Assembly (NCBI GenBank): GCA_030844895.1
Contig: CM061223.1
Coordinates: 36,702,204 to 36,766,203 of the forward strand
DNA from: Ambrosia x helenae
Taxonomy: Eukaryota > Streptophyta > Magnoliopsida > Asterales > Asteraceae
DNA: 64,000 nt
Reading direction: 5' to 3'
Shown here: positions 42,421 through 53,587 of the stretch, piece by piece
Numbering within the stretch: position 1 is the stretch's first letter
How the letters are laid out: the number at the start of each line of letters is the position of its first letter
Program-made: the position numbers and the translations under genes
The notes under the pieces: model-generated
Database searches by the model: none
What the model saw: the letters and a program-made list of their open reading frames with translations, nothing else
What the model was told of the DNA's origin: nothing

Positions 42421-43140
42421 TGTTAGGACAAAGAGGATTGGTGAAACCACTTTTGTAAACCTTAGTCTAATTCACTTCTGTCATTTTTGGCTAAGTATAG
42501 AAGTACTGAATAGAAGACAAGAAACTGCTGATTAGAAGATATGAAGAAGTGCTGAAGTTGCAGAAGTTCTGAAGTCCAAACCAGACAAGTTCACTTCAGA
42601 AGTACTGAAGACAAAACTACTCTTCAGTAGTTGTCCTTCATCAGCACTTAGCAGAAGATATTTCCCACCGCCTTTTTGCATCAGTAGTTTGTTGTTTAAT
42701 ATTACTTTTAGCTGTATTTGTTTCTTTCAATGTTGCAACTTGTGCAACTTGTAAACTGGACTTTCTGTGCTTGCTTTTTAGGCAAGATACATGCATGTAA
42801 TCGTCTATAAATAGAAGGCTTCAACCTTCTATTTTAGACATTGATTTTTAACAGAAAAATCCTTCAAACACTCTCATTGTTATATTCCATTTCTGTATTT
42901 ATTGTGAATCTCTCTAAGTATCTAATTCTCATTTACAACTTAGATTCATAATAAATACTTTGTCATTTATTTAGTTTCAAACATCAAGGGGGAGTTATAA
43001 CTCTGCCTTTGCATAAAAAGTGTTGCTTTAACTTATAACATTCCGCTGTGCTTATAATCTGATTTACAAGGACTTGCTAAACACATAAGTGTCAAGATAG
43101 CAAGTTCTTACTTAGCAAACAAGAGCAAACTGATCCAACA
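42421..43140 (+). mobile_element. Copia-1 3' LTR
   Basis: 720 bp, identical to the 5' LTR except for T versus G near 42960 (atactttgtc versus atactgtgtc) and A versus T near 43086 (aacacataag versus aacacttaag). Followed by GTGTT. Confidence 0.95.
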
Positions 43141-43671
43141 GTGTTTGCTTGTGTCATTTTGTGTATCTATGACTTGTCAAATCATTAACCGTTGCGGCCT
43201 AGCATTTCAATGAATAGATCTATGGTATATACCCTTGTGACTCTGTTGAGAGTCCTCATCATTGCTATGTATTGCATTACTGCTAGCGCATACTATATAT
43301 ATTTCATTTCATAGGGTTGATTTGACCCGGATACCACTTATTACATTTTGCAAAATAACACATGAATTGCAAAATTTTTTCTTACTATATGTATCAAATG
43401 GGTATGCTCACCGATACATTTTTGTATTGACCAAATTATTTTCGTACATGTTTCAGGTTCTTATGAGATCACTTCTAAGATTTTGGAACTTAGGCTTAGA
43501 TTGAGATTTACTGTATTTTAGTTTAGACTGCTAGTTTTAATTGTTGTATTTCTTTCAATGTAATAAACTATTCCATTTAATGTATCAAAATTTACATTTC
43601 TAGTCCATGAGCTATTGAACAATCGTCACTACGTGACACCTTGATATTTCCGCCATCGATTGGGTGTTACA
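43141..43671 (+). mobile_element. LTR1 of the LARD, second part
   Basis: Continues LTR1 after Copia-1, beginning with the duplicated GTGTT and ending gattgggtgttaca. Collinear with 49441-49965. Confidence 0.9.
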
Positions 43672-43674
43672 GAT

Positions 43675-43688
43675 TGGTATCAGAGCCA
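43675..43688 (+). promoter_or_regulatory. LARD primer binding site
   Basis: TGGTATCAGAGCCATG, initiator tRNA-Met type, three bases after the LTR end at 43671. Confidence 0.92.
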
Positions 43689-43883
43689 TGGTTATAGGGA
43701 ATTAGGTTATTAGAATGCCTTTTGGCCTAGTCTATAACTAAGCTTACTTTAACGAGTCCTCTCGTGTATATTTCTCTTATTCTTATATTTTCTTTCAAGA
43801 TATTTTCGCTATGATTCTTTCTCGTTATTCTTTTGGTATTTTGCTTGGAGTAGAAGACATTCGTATTCCACAAACGAAACGAT

Positions 43884-44130
43884 ATCACCAAGTTACGAGT
43901 GACATCCATACCTTGGTGATTAGTTTCATCTCTCTATATGTTATTCATTTTTGGAATATATCTTTGATATAGGAGTGACAACCACACCTCAAAGAGTATT
44001 TCCTTCAAAGCGAAACTTAACCACTAAGCTGGGAGTGACATCCTTAACTTAGTGACCGGTTTCATTCCACAATAGTTTTCAATTTTGAAATACATCTTTG
44101 AGTTAGGAGTGAAATCCACATCTCAAGGAT
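43884..44130 (+). repeat. Array of four stem-loops in the LARD leader
   Basis: Inverted repeats at 43884-43920 (ATCACCAAG/CTTGGTGAT, 9 bp), 43961-43995 (TCTTTGA/TCAAAGA, 7 bp), 44022-44054 (CACTAAG/CTTAGTG, 7 bp) and 44094-44130 (ATCTTTGAG/CTCAAGGAT, 9 bp with one G-U). Loops are 19, 21, 19 and 19 nt and share the core (A/G)GAGTGA-A-TCC (gagtgacatcc, ggagtgaaatcc); the second is looser. Stems differ by paired changes. Same design as the array at 1827-2077 in another gypsy element. Confidence 0.75.
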
Positions 44131-44252
44131 CTATTTCTGCATCTCGTTTTAATCTCGCTAAAGTTTTGGAATTCACCAGTGACGAGGCACATGCAATCTG
44201 GAAGGGTGAGCGTGTAACAGTACTGATTTCTGAGAAGATTAGCATGGACCTT

Positions 44253-44537
44253 TGTATGACACCCTAGGCAAATCCCACATCGGTCGTGGCCAAGAGAGAT
44301 TCTTGGTTCATAAGTAATCCAAAAGCCTCTTAAATCACCAACGCGTTTTGGGCTTAATGCTAGTGGATGAGAGGAGAACTCCACAGTTAAGCGTGCTCAG
44401 GTAGGAGTAGTATCAGGATGGGTGACCTCCTGGGAAGTCTCCACCAGGGCAACCAAAAACAAATCCGTGAGCTCTGGATGGGCAACCCATCGGGGCAAAG
44501 CGGACAATATTGGTGGTGAGAGGGGCCGGATGTTACA
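44253..44537 (+). mobile_element. Cassandra-like TRIM LTR with 5S rRNA-derived segment
   Basis: A 285-bp segment with ends TGTATGACACC and GGATGTTACA, the box AAATCCCACATCGG typical of Cassandra LTRs, and a 5S rRNA-like part. A single LTR-like unit with no second copy nearby, so a solo LTR is likely. Flanks acctt and gagcg do not match, so exact edges are uncertain. Confidence 0.65.
44385..44438 (+). repeat. 5S rRNA-like internal promoter region
   Basis: agttaagcgtgctcagg, agtagtatcaggatgggtga and cctcctgggaagt match the second half of plant 5S rRNA, covering box A, the intermediate element and box C of the Pol III internal control region, with few changes. The first half of 5S rRNA is not present, so this is not a 5S gene. 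Confidence 0.85.
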
Positions 44538-47285
44538 GAGCGCCTGTATCCTGAGTTTTCTGTCTAGGCCTGGTATTTCGTATAAATCCCAATTAGACGT
44601 GGGACCTGTATACCTACCTGGGAACTCTTGAGATGAGCATTCACTTATAGGCTAAAGTACGCCCCCCACAAGTCATTAAGAAATTTCAAATAGTTGAGTT
44701 GGTCAAAGTTTCCTATGGAAACAATCTCAATGTCTTATGATTGATATTTATGTTTTATTTGTGATTTGAAGTTTCAATTTCATCGCTTGATGTTTCGTAT
44801 GTTATTATTCGTTAATCATTCGCTTTTGGATTCTTCATCATCATTATTAAAACTTTTTGTTCGTTATATTATCACATTAAAGCTTACACTATTTCATTTA
44901 TGCCTTGTGACTTTTACACTATAAGGTATTACTCTTTTTGCGTTAAAACATTTTTACCCACGACTTAAGTGTTAAACTCTATATTTAACTTTGATAACAT
45001 CCTGATTTTAGGAATGTTGCGTCAAAACACAGTTAAAAACGAACATGGTTTTCATAAACTTATTATTCAACCTGTTTTATACTTTCATGTTTACAAACTT
45101 ACTCGATCGAAGTCACTATATATCCCTAAATTATGACTTTTGTATCCACTTATGCACTCACAATACTCTCAACACAATAGATCCTTGTATACCTAATGCT
45201 AATATAGCTACACCCAGTCGTCTAAGCCATAGTCAACAACCATTAGTTAACACTTCTTAGTCAGACTAAACTCATACATATATGCCTACCTACACGATAC
45301 ACACTAGTACATTACTCTCTAAAACGATTAACTTGACAACTTATCCGGTATGTCTTTTCACAAAGCCTAGTCACCAGATTAGTACCCACATTATTTACAC
45401 CTTGTGCCTTGAAACAAGTAGCCGCTATGAGCCCAAAGATATGCCTTAACAATCCTTATCAACAAATTATCTTTCAATGTACAAATTTCGTAAAAGTTTG
45501 ATAACTAAAAGGTTTCAAATTTACCCAGTCCTGACGAGTAACACTTAGATTCTCTCAAAATTTCATAACAATTAAAAAATTTTGACTTTAATGAGATTTC
45601 AACCTATAATTTAAAGAAATGTTTAAACACAGAAAATTCTATTTTCTCCAAAATTTGTCAAGGCATCTGGGATCATTCACAACCTTCACGTCATTTTAAA
45701 TCTTGGTCTTTTGAAACACATTAGAATTACACATACTTCATGAAATGGTTTCATCTTGCATTTTATAAACTTGTATTGCATATTTTACAAGTCAAATGAA
45801 AACCTTTTGTTTTCATATGACATATCCAATATATGTATTCGGGAGAAACTTGCAACTAATAATATGCCTTATAACACTTTTCAAACTCGACTTCTCGTAA
45901 ACACATGGAAATGTGTACCTATGAAATCTTTTCATATGAACCTGTTTTGAATCTAAAACACACTTCGATTTCTAAAAAGTTATTCTCATGCATTACTACT
46001 ATTCTTTCAACAATATCACAAAGTTCGAGTAAACTGCGAAAATTTATCTTTTACACTTGTACTCTTTCAGTTGCAAAACTTTTGGTTTAAACAATGAACA
46101 TATCCTCTTATCAGAATGTTGCTAAATGTCTTTTATCGTATAATGCATATATGTAAAGTTACTAAATTTTAACTCGCATGTCAGTAGGCTATACACCTAT
46201 TCCGTGCACTCTCACTTGCCGTAAATTTCATTATCTTATTCTTGCACCATAGTTATCTCTAACACGTTATTTGTGATTTTTTTTACACTGCTTATTTGCA
46301 AGAGTTGAACTCGTTTACTTTCATTTTGCGCAACTGTGCGATTTACTCAATTTATATTATACTATTCTTTCAATCGAAATTTTATGCTATACTTATATAC
46401 TTACATGAACGCATATTTGGTATGCATATTTTCTTTCCTGTTTTGAGCAAAACCCCGTTATACTTTACATTATTTTGTTCATCATGGCCAATGAAAATAC
46501 TAGTTGATAACTCGTATGAGATCTAAGCCAGTGCCCACGTACGACTCGGATTAGAGTATTTCTTCAATCCGAGGGGAACAGATAGGGTTATGGAAAACAT
46601 AACACCCTAGTGTAAGGTAAATCGATGATTATGGTCCGGAACGCAATCATGGGTTTACAGGTACATGAGGGTGGTGTGTAATTCTATTTAGGTTGTTGGT
46701 AGACAATCAACACGAGTCCAAAGTATCGGGAGTGTGGTGGGTCAGCTGCGGTACACCCTATATATAAGCATAAACGATACTGCGGGGCGGCCTAGGAGTC
46801 TAACCAAGAACCTACCCATTACTTTATAGTTACCTCTTCATTAGATCGTTGACTAATAGCTAGAATTTTCGATAAGAATGTTCTTACCCGAGCTTCAATT
46901 CGTCTTCCTAGAGTCTTTCTCTTGACCATCCACACAGAATACCTTAAACTTTGTATACTCTTACACTCTTTGTTAGTCGAAATCCTGTTGCATGTCCTTA
47001 ATAAAGTTTGGTCAGAAACCTTTCTAAAGTAGGGGAGACCGCTTCATTAGTACCTCTGCCCTCACCAGTTACACATTTCCAAAATCTTTCTCATTTAAGC
47101 TTTCAACTTCCTAACCTCGGGTCAACTGTCTAAGATTTTGAAACTTTTACTTTGGATATTAGACAACTACTTTAAATTTTGTCAAAACATAACTAATACA
47201 ATTATTTTAAAAACCTACTTGACTTTTTTTACAACGCCTTTTGTTTCATAGAAACCTCCATTTGAAAGAATTTCGAGACGAAATT
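44538..47285 (+). other. LARD internal region, non-coding
   Basis: No frame with gag or pol motifs. Mostly AT-rich; a GC-richer patch at 46530-46810. A polypurine-like copy (tttctaaagtaggggagacc) occurs at 47021-47040, about 265 bp before the real one, so the 3' end of the internal region seems partly duplicated. Confidence 0.6.
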
Positions 47286-47303
47286 TTCTAAAGTATGGGA
47301 GAC
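47286..47303 (+). promoter_or_regulatory. LARD polypurine tract
   Basis: tctaaagtatgggagac directly before LTR2 at 47304. Confidence 0.75.
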
Positions 47304-49965
47304 TGTGACAACTGTCACCCTCGTCTTTTAGCAAGTTGTCAATTTTAGTCCTTTGTCTATTTTGAAGCTTCACCTCTAGTCCTCTTCCAATATTATTTTA
47401 TATTTTTTTAATTAAATTTTCTTTTAAAATGATGTACGTATACATTTTGTATACGCACTTGTTGAGATATAAAACGTACTACAATCATCATGTTATCTTA
47501 TGAAAGTTCTATTTTTAATTTAAAAAGTTTAGTTTAAAAGTTTTATAGTTAGTTTAGCTAACTTGGTTAAGTTTTTGTAAAGAAAAGTTAACCAAAAAAA
47601 CATGTAGATCTAACCAAGTTAAAGTCAAGGGACCATTCCTGCCAAAGTGTAAAAATTAAAAAAGAAAGAAAGAAATCTTTTCCCTCTGTCCCTTCTCGGT
47701 TTTCCGGCGAGTGGTCTCCGGCGACCGGAATTTATTCCAGCGACTTCAAAACATCACTTTAAAAGAACTTCAACTAGTTTTAATGTTATACAAACGTTTC
47801 TCCATTATTTACGAACGGTTACAACTTTCATAATACGATATTAACATGAATCAATCGAGTTTAATTTGTATTTCAAAAGTATAACCGTTGAACCTATAAA
47901 TCGAGTTAAATGCCATAATAATCAGGTAACACTATAAATAGATCGTTTCTAATCCTTCAATGAGTCTTGCACATCATAAACCCATTTCAAAACAGCCTAA
48001 AAGGTGTCCAGAAACGCTTGTATGTGGCTCCAAATGTGCGACTGAAAACCATCAGTTTCGGCTCTAATCGATCATTGTAAGTCCGTTTCTTTATGCCATT
48101 TTGATCCTCATGTTGTCCTCGTTAAAAGCCTTATCAATTTGTGGGTTAATCTTGTTTGAATCAGATTTATTAACTTAAGGTTAGGGTTAGGGTTCTTAGG
48201 GATTTTGGGGAAGAAGATGATGTTCTTATATAAGGATAAAATGTTTTCTTTTCAATTATGCTAACAAATAATTAGGATGGCCTAGTGGTTAAGTCATATG
48301 CATTCTACATCCAAGGTCAAGGGTTCGATTCCCCTTGTGCACAAATCCTTCTTTTTTTCTCAAAACATTTATATTATCCTATTATTTCTTTATTTTTATT
48401 ATAAATATACATGTATATCTTAAAATATTTATAATAAATTCATTTTTGCTCCAAAAAAATATAAAAATTTAGGAGTAGCTTCTTGACACCATAAAGAAAA
48501 TTTCCACACTTTTATTTTCTGGAAAATGTCTTATTTTTATTGATTTAATTTGTTTTAATCATATTTAATTTATTAAAAATTCATTTTTAATGATTTTAAT
48601 CTCAAACTTTTTGGGAAATTATTTCTCATCATCATGAACTCAAATAAAAATTATTGGTTCAAAAAACATTTATTTTTATTAATTTTCCTTATTTTAATCA
48701 TTTAAACATGATTTATTCTCATTAAATCAGTTTTAAATATAAATAAGTTTATAAAAATTATGGGAAAATTATTTTCATTAATTTACATCAGAAATCATCA
48801 ATTTTCTATAAAAATAGCATTTTTGGGTCATGTCTTGTATTATTAGTATTATTTATGTTTAATTAGACATAATTAAACATTTATTTATTTACACTATTTA
48901 AACATCTATTTTATAAATACTTTTCTTATAAAATAGAAATGTTTTATGTTTGAAAATCTTAATTACCATTTGTTGGATCATTGTGAAACTCATAAATTAT
49001 ACATTTATGATTATTGTATTTATTTTAATTTAGTTAAAGTAATTAACTAAATTATTTTGACTTAATTATTCCACAACATATTTTACGCAAATAATCAATT
49101 GGTAATAATTTTATTACTTAAACCACATTTACAAACTTTGATATATTATTTTTGACATACAACGTTTACATGAATGCAATTTATCATAAAAAAAACTCTA
49201 ATTCCCCAAATCAACTTAGCAAATCCTAATGCCTTATTAGTATTCATATACATTATATGTTGAATTCCTCGGAATTCCTATTACTTAGCTCACGGCCGCT
49301 TAAGTTGGATTTTGATCGCTTTCGCAAACTGTGAGTATATCTTTCCCCCTTTATACAGTTTTACTATTTTGGGGTGACTTATGTATCTACTATCAAGTTT
49401 CTATTTCCTTTTACTAAAATAGCAATTATTATGTGTATTTGCTTGTGTCATTTTGTGTATCTATGACTTGTCAAATCATTATCCGTTGTGGGCTAGCATT
49501 TCAATGAATAGATCTATGGTATATACCCTTGTGACTCTGTTGAGAGTCCTCGTCATTGCTATGTATTGCATTACTACTAGCGCATACTATATATATTTCC
49601 TTTCACATGGTTGATTTGACCAGGATACCACTTATTACATTTTGCAAAATAACACATGAATTGCTAAATTTTTCTTACTATATATATCAAACGGGTATGC
49701 TCACCAATACATTTTTGTATTGACCAAATTATTTTCGTACATGTTTCAGGTTCTTATGAGATCACTTCTAAGCTTTTGGAACTTAGGCTTAGATTTAGAT
49801 TTACTGTATTTTAGTTTAGACTGCTACTTTTAATTGTTGTATTTCTTTCAATGTAATAAACTATTCCATTTAAGGTATCAAAATTTACATTCCTAGTCCA
49901 TGAGCTATTGAACAATCGTCACTACGTGACACCTCGATGTTTCCGCCATCAGTTGGGGTGTTACA
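47304..49965 (+). mobile_element. LTR2 of the LARD
   Basis: 2,662 bp, TGTGACAACTG ... GGGGTGTTACA, uninterrupted. Contains the SINE-like segment at 48277-48348 and the two TTAGGG-like words near 48179 that also occur in LTR1. Confidence 0.92.
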
Positions 49966-49970
49966 ACAAA

Positions 49971-50119
49971 CTACTAGTGTCACTATGGTGCAGATAAAGT
50001 GGATCACTAATGTCAAGTTTACTTATTAGTGTTCCAGCAAGAAGGGCTCCTGCACCACGATCATCTCCTGCTGCACGAGCACCTCCACCACCAGCAACAC
50101 CACCACCAGTATCTCCCAT
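49971..50119 (-). pseudogene. gag: Copia-2 gag, N-terminal piece
   Basis: On the minus strand ATG at 50119 opens a Gly/Ala-rich frame (about 30 residues) followed by LISKLDISDPLYLHHSDTSS, the hallmark N-terminus of this Copia gag class. It breaks at the LARD insertion and continues at 29145 in the same frame once the ACAAA duplication is counted once. Confidence 0.88.
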
Positions 50120-50858
50120 ATCAAATACAAGATAAAACAATCAAACAAGAAACAAACACCAAGACAAAGTTATCCAAGAACTAACTCAAAACAGCAACAA
50201 AATAAATAAATTCGTAATAGGACGAAGTTGTGTCAATGTTCAGATAGTGGGTTCATCACTCAATGGTGCCCACCCAGATCTTAACACAAGGGTCCTTTTA
50301 TTATCTATATATTCATATATAGTAATACTCAATAATATCAAACACGGAATTTCAGACAAACAATGAAAGAACAACACAGACACTTCACACAAAGACAATA
50401 ACAAGATCAGACAAGAACTAATACACCAAGACAATATCAACTACGGTCCACCCTAACCCGGCCAAAAGACCTAGACTCAATGAATTCAAGAGACAAGAGG
50501 AAACTTACAGAGCACTCCAGCAGCAGCAAAGCACTAAACTATACTAAACAAGAAAATGAACATAAGGACTTACTGGTTGCACAACCTCCAGATTCCAAAA
50601 CTTACTTGTTCCCCAGGATCCAACCAACAGACGTTGACACCAGATCTAGGTCACAAACCCTAGATCTTTAGCCAAACACCAACAAAAAGACTAAACAAGT
50701 AGTAGACAAGATCTAGAAAGACCACATCTACTAGAACACCAAGGTGAAAGGACCAGATCTAAACAAATAAGATCCAAGCAACAAAGACCAAGACAGAAAA
50801 CTTATATGTAGCGGAAAAAGACCAAGATCAACAAGAACAGACAACAGAGCCTTAGAGC
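50120..50858 (-). other. Copia-2 5' leader, non-coding
   Basis: Between gag ATG and the expected primer site. The end near 50840 (minus: gctctaaggctctgttgtctg) matches the leader beside the LTR at 23931. The primer site and the adjacent 75 bp of LTR are missing, replaced by the gypsy LTR fragment starting at 50859. Confidence 0.7.
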
Positions 50859-51530
50859 TGTAACACCCCAACCGATGGCGGAAACATCGAGGTGTCACGT
50901 AGTGGTGATTGTTCAATAGCTCATGGTACTAAATGGAAGTTGAATATTATTAAACGATTTACAATTTGTCATACAAATAATGAATACATAAACTTGATTC
51001 ACATAAACTAGGTCCAAAGCTCCTATGTGTTCCAAGACTTGTTCAACTTCCAATAGCAAATAAAACCTGAAACATGTTAAGTTGGAAAGATGGGGGGTCA
51101 ACTATAAATAGTTGGTGAGAATACATAGGTTTTTGCATGTAATAGAAATCAATATTTTGTATAGCAGTCATAGTTGAGATATATCAATGAATAATGTAAG
51201 AGTATGAGTCCGACATGTAACAATGCGTCTTTTCTACAATCAAACCTTGTGTCGACTGAGACCTAACTCGCAAGTTAGTAAAAGTGTAACTGTTTTCGAT
51301 CATCCCTGAATTTATGCGGGGGGGGGGGGGGGGTTGTTAGACCTATAGCGCTATAATCTAAACAGGTGGCTTGATCAATGTTAATGATTGTAATGATTGT
51401 ATTGTGTCTTTTTGTTACAGTCAAAATGAATCCATAAGTTTCAACATAATGAGAATAAGTAATTGTTGTTGCGTCAATAATGTTTAAACATGTTTCACCC
51501 CAAGAATGTAAAACAGTAAAAAGGGGGCTA
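50859..51530 (-). mobile_element. Gypsy LTR fragment, part 1
   Basis: Starts tgtaacaccccaaccgatgg, the minus-strand 3' end of a gypsy LTR of the family seen at 23783 and 49965. Contains a run of 16 G at 51318-51333. Interrupted by Copia-3 at 51531. Confidence 0.75.
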
Positions 51531-52355
51531 TGTTTGGGAATCATGGTATCAAATACACAGCGGAAGCAGTTTTATTTATTAATAAAATTGATTATATACA
51601 ATATATAATATGAGCCGATTTATATATATATATAAAATATATGTTTAATTTTATTAATCCAATTAACAAAATATTCCCAATCAGGATCTCGGTTAAACGC
51701 GTATAAACAAATAAATAATAAACAACCATAGGGGGTTTAGTAATCAACCTTTGACGACTACACCGGAATTGTAACACGCGGGTTACAACGAATCCTCGCT
51801 AGTAGGAAGTTCACACCCGAGCACTGGCCAACCGAAAGCAACACTTTGCAAGACGGAGGCGGCGATGATGGTGGTTTGCGGCTGACAAAGGGGCGGTGGC
51901 TCCTAAGGGTGGCCGCAAATCTTGAAGAGGAGACAAGGGTTATGTTGTTTTATCTTTTCAAAAACATGTGTGTTTTGAGTTTGATCTATCACACCTATTT
52001 ATAAAGATAAAAGGCACTTGACCACTTAATTAGTCAAAGTCATTCACTTGACCATTTGACTAGTCAAGGACTTGACCAATTAATTAGTCAAAGTCATACA
52101 CTTGACCATTTGACTAGTCAAAGACTTGACCACTTAATTAGTCAAAGTCATACACTTAGACCATTTGACTAGTCAAAGTGTAAACTTTACTATTTAGTCC
52201 CTCGAGTTCAAAACTATTATTATTTCAGAAATAATAATCCAACAACACATGAACTTATCTGATTCGTGTACCAACGTGTAACTCTTCGGATCGTACCGGG
52301 TCGGGTTACATTGACCTCGACTTTTAATTACATCGGACATACTATATATCCAACA
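51531..52355 (-). mobile_element. Copia-3 3' LTR
   Basis: 825 bp; on the minus strand TGTTGGATATATAG ... GATTCCCAAACA. Holds a TATA box (minus TATAAATA, plus 51996-52003) and the W-box array at 52018-52176. Confidence 0.9.
52018..52176 (-). promoter_or_regulatory. W-box array, 14 sites, in Copia-3 3' LTR
   Basis: Three tandem 54-bp units carry eight TTGAC(C/T) and six reversed (A)GTCAA sites in 159 bp. Several form the palindrome TTGACTAGTCAA. On the element's strand they lie directly upstream of the TATA box (14 bp away), the U3 enhancer position. W-boxes bind WRKY transcription factors. Confidence 0.85.
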
Positions 52356-52370
52356 ATCTCCCACTTGGAC

Positions 52371-53580
52371 GATTTTAATTAAATGAGTCAACGTGCGCAG
52401 AGTTGGACGCCTAGCTGCATCGCATTGCACCCAAACCAGTATGACACTTTACAGTCGTCAACTAGTTCTTTGAGTTCAAGTAACGCTTTACTTAACCAAA
52501 TACTATAGCCCTGATAATTCTATCAATAAGTCCCTTCTGTATAGACATCCGTTGATCATAAGACATGGATCATTCATTCTTATATAGTGATCAACCATTC
52601 TCTATTCTCGTCTCTAATTCAAAGTGGTCTAACGAACTACCTTAGTCCGAGCATGGCCACGCGTTTATACCAGTTTGAATTAACGAGGGCGCCAGAATGT
52701 CTAGACTTCTAATCCTATAGAAGTACAGAATTCCATCAGCGTCATACAACTCCCACTTAATCTTGGATTTCTCCCAACGATACCCTTATTACTACCCATG
52801 TTTCAGGACAGTGCTAGATAACATCAAGGATAATCCTTGATCAATGTAGTTTAATATGTGCCTTAGGAAAAAGGACAGATTGAACATATCAATATCAAAA
52901 CATCTCATGACACAGATCCATGGAGATCGTTTTGAAGCGAGTTACATCCAATATCATTCCCTAATGATATCTGTGAATTATGATTCTCAAACCATTGAGT
53001 TATTCATCCCATGAATACAATCATCTCAATTCACAATAGTCTTACATTCAAATTCATTCCCATGTAATTTGATCGACTACGGATATTTAGAATACTCTTA
53101 TTCAAGGATTTAAATATACAAATAATGAACACGGTCATAAAATATTTAAATTTGCATTTAACCCATTAAATCAAATAAATATTCAATGTAACTGTTATAG
53201 TTCAAAATAAAACACCAATACTAATTACAGATCATGTACACTGTCTAGCAACTCTAAGCCCTATCTTTCAGCATGCTCCTCATGTTTAGCTTGAGGTAAA
53301 GGCTTAGTAAAGGTGTCAGCCAGATTTAGATCTGTATGAACTTTGTTTATCATGATGTCTCCACGTTCTACTATCTCTCTAATATAGTGGAATTTCCTGA
53401 GTATATGCCTTGTGGTCTAGTGTGACCTTGGTTCCTTTGCAAGAGCAACGGCACCAGTGTTGTCACACAGTATCTCGATTGGTTTCTTTATGCTAGGCAT
53501 AACATCGAGATCACCAATGAACTTCTTCATCTAGGCAGCCTCCTTTGCAGCATCCGATGCAGCATTGTATTCTGATTCAC
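52371..53580 (-). other. Copia-3 3' region
   Basis: Contains the decayed RNase H tail on the minus strand (about 53260-53580, frame with stops, ending in an ADPFTKALT-like piece) and then about 850 bp of non-coding sequence to the polypurine tract. Confidence 0.6.
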
Positions 53581-53587
53581 AGGTGGA

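Larger units (their letters stand above)
31327..43140 (+). mobile_element. Copia-1: intact, young Sirevirus-like Copia element
   Basis: 11,814 bp flanked by a perfect GTGTT duplication (31322-31326 and 43141-43145). It has two 720-bp LTRs, a primer site, gag, pol, a third long ORF and a polypurine tract. I compared the LTRs base by base and found two differences, so it inserted recently (on the order of 0.1 million years if a usual plant rate of about 1e-8 per site per year applies; inference). Three long ORFs without stops make it a candidate autonomous element. A long extra ORF after pol, the AGGGGGAGA-type purine tract and the element size point to the Sirevirus group, though no membrane segment is seen in the extra ORF. 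Confidence 0.93.
29146..49965 (+). mobile_element. LARD-like gypsy-LTR element, non-coding, host of Copia-1
   Basis: Flanked by ACAAA at 29141-29145 and 49966-49970. LTR1 is 29146-31326 plus 43141-43671 (about 2.7 kb, split by Copia-1); LTR2 is 47304-49965 (2,662 bp). Both start TGTGACAACTGTCACCC and end GTGTTACA. The internal region is only 3.6 kb and has no gag or pol frame; it holds a stem-loop array and a Cassandra-like insertion. Long LTRs with a non-coding middle define LARDs, which need enzymes from a partner. Over the first 92 bp the LTRs differ at 4 sites, so it is older than Copia-1. Confidence 0.88.

Noticed and set aside
44385..44438. 5S rRNA gene
   Set aside because: Only the second half of 5S rRNA is present and it is within an LTR-like unit; not a ribosomal gene.
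43674..47303. Coding region hidden in the LARD middle
   Set aside because: I looked for knuckle, DSG/DTG, YVDD and DDE motifs on both strands and found none; frames are short and AT-driven.
48277..48348. Possible tRNA gene with A and B boxes
   Set aside because: No complete cloverleaf or acceptor stem could be drawn, and the same segment is in both LTRs; better read as a SINE-like unit.
52018..52176. CRISPR-like repeat array
   Set aside because: Units are contiguous tandem copies without unique spacers, in a plant LTR.
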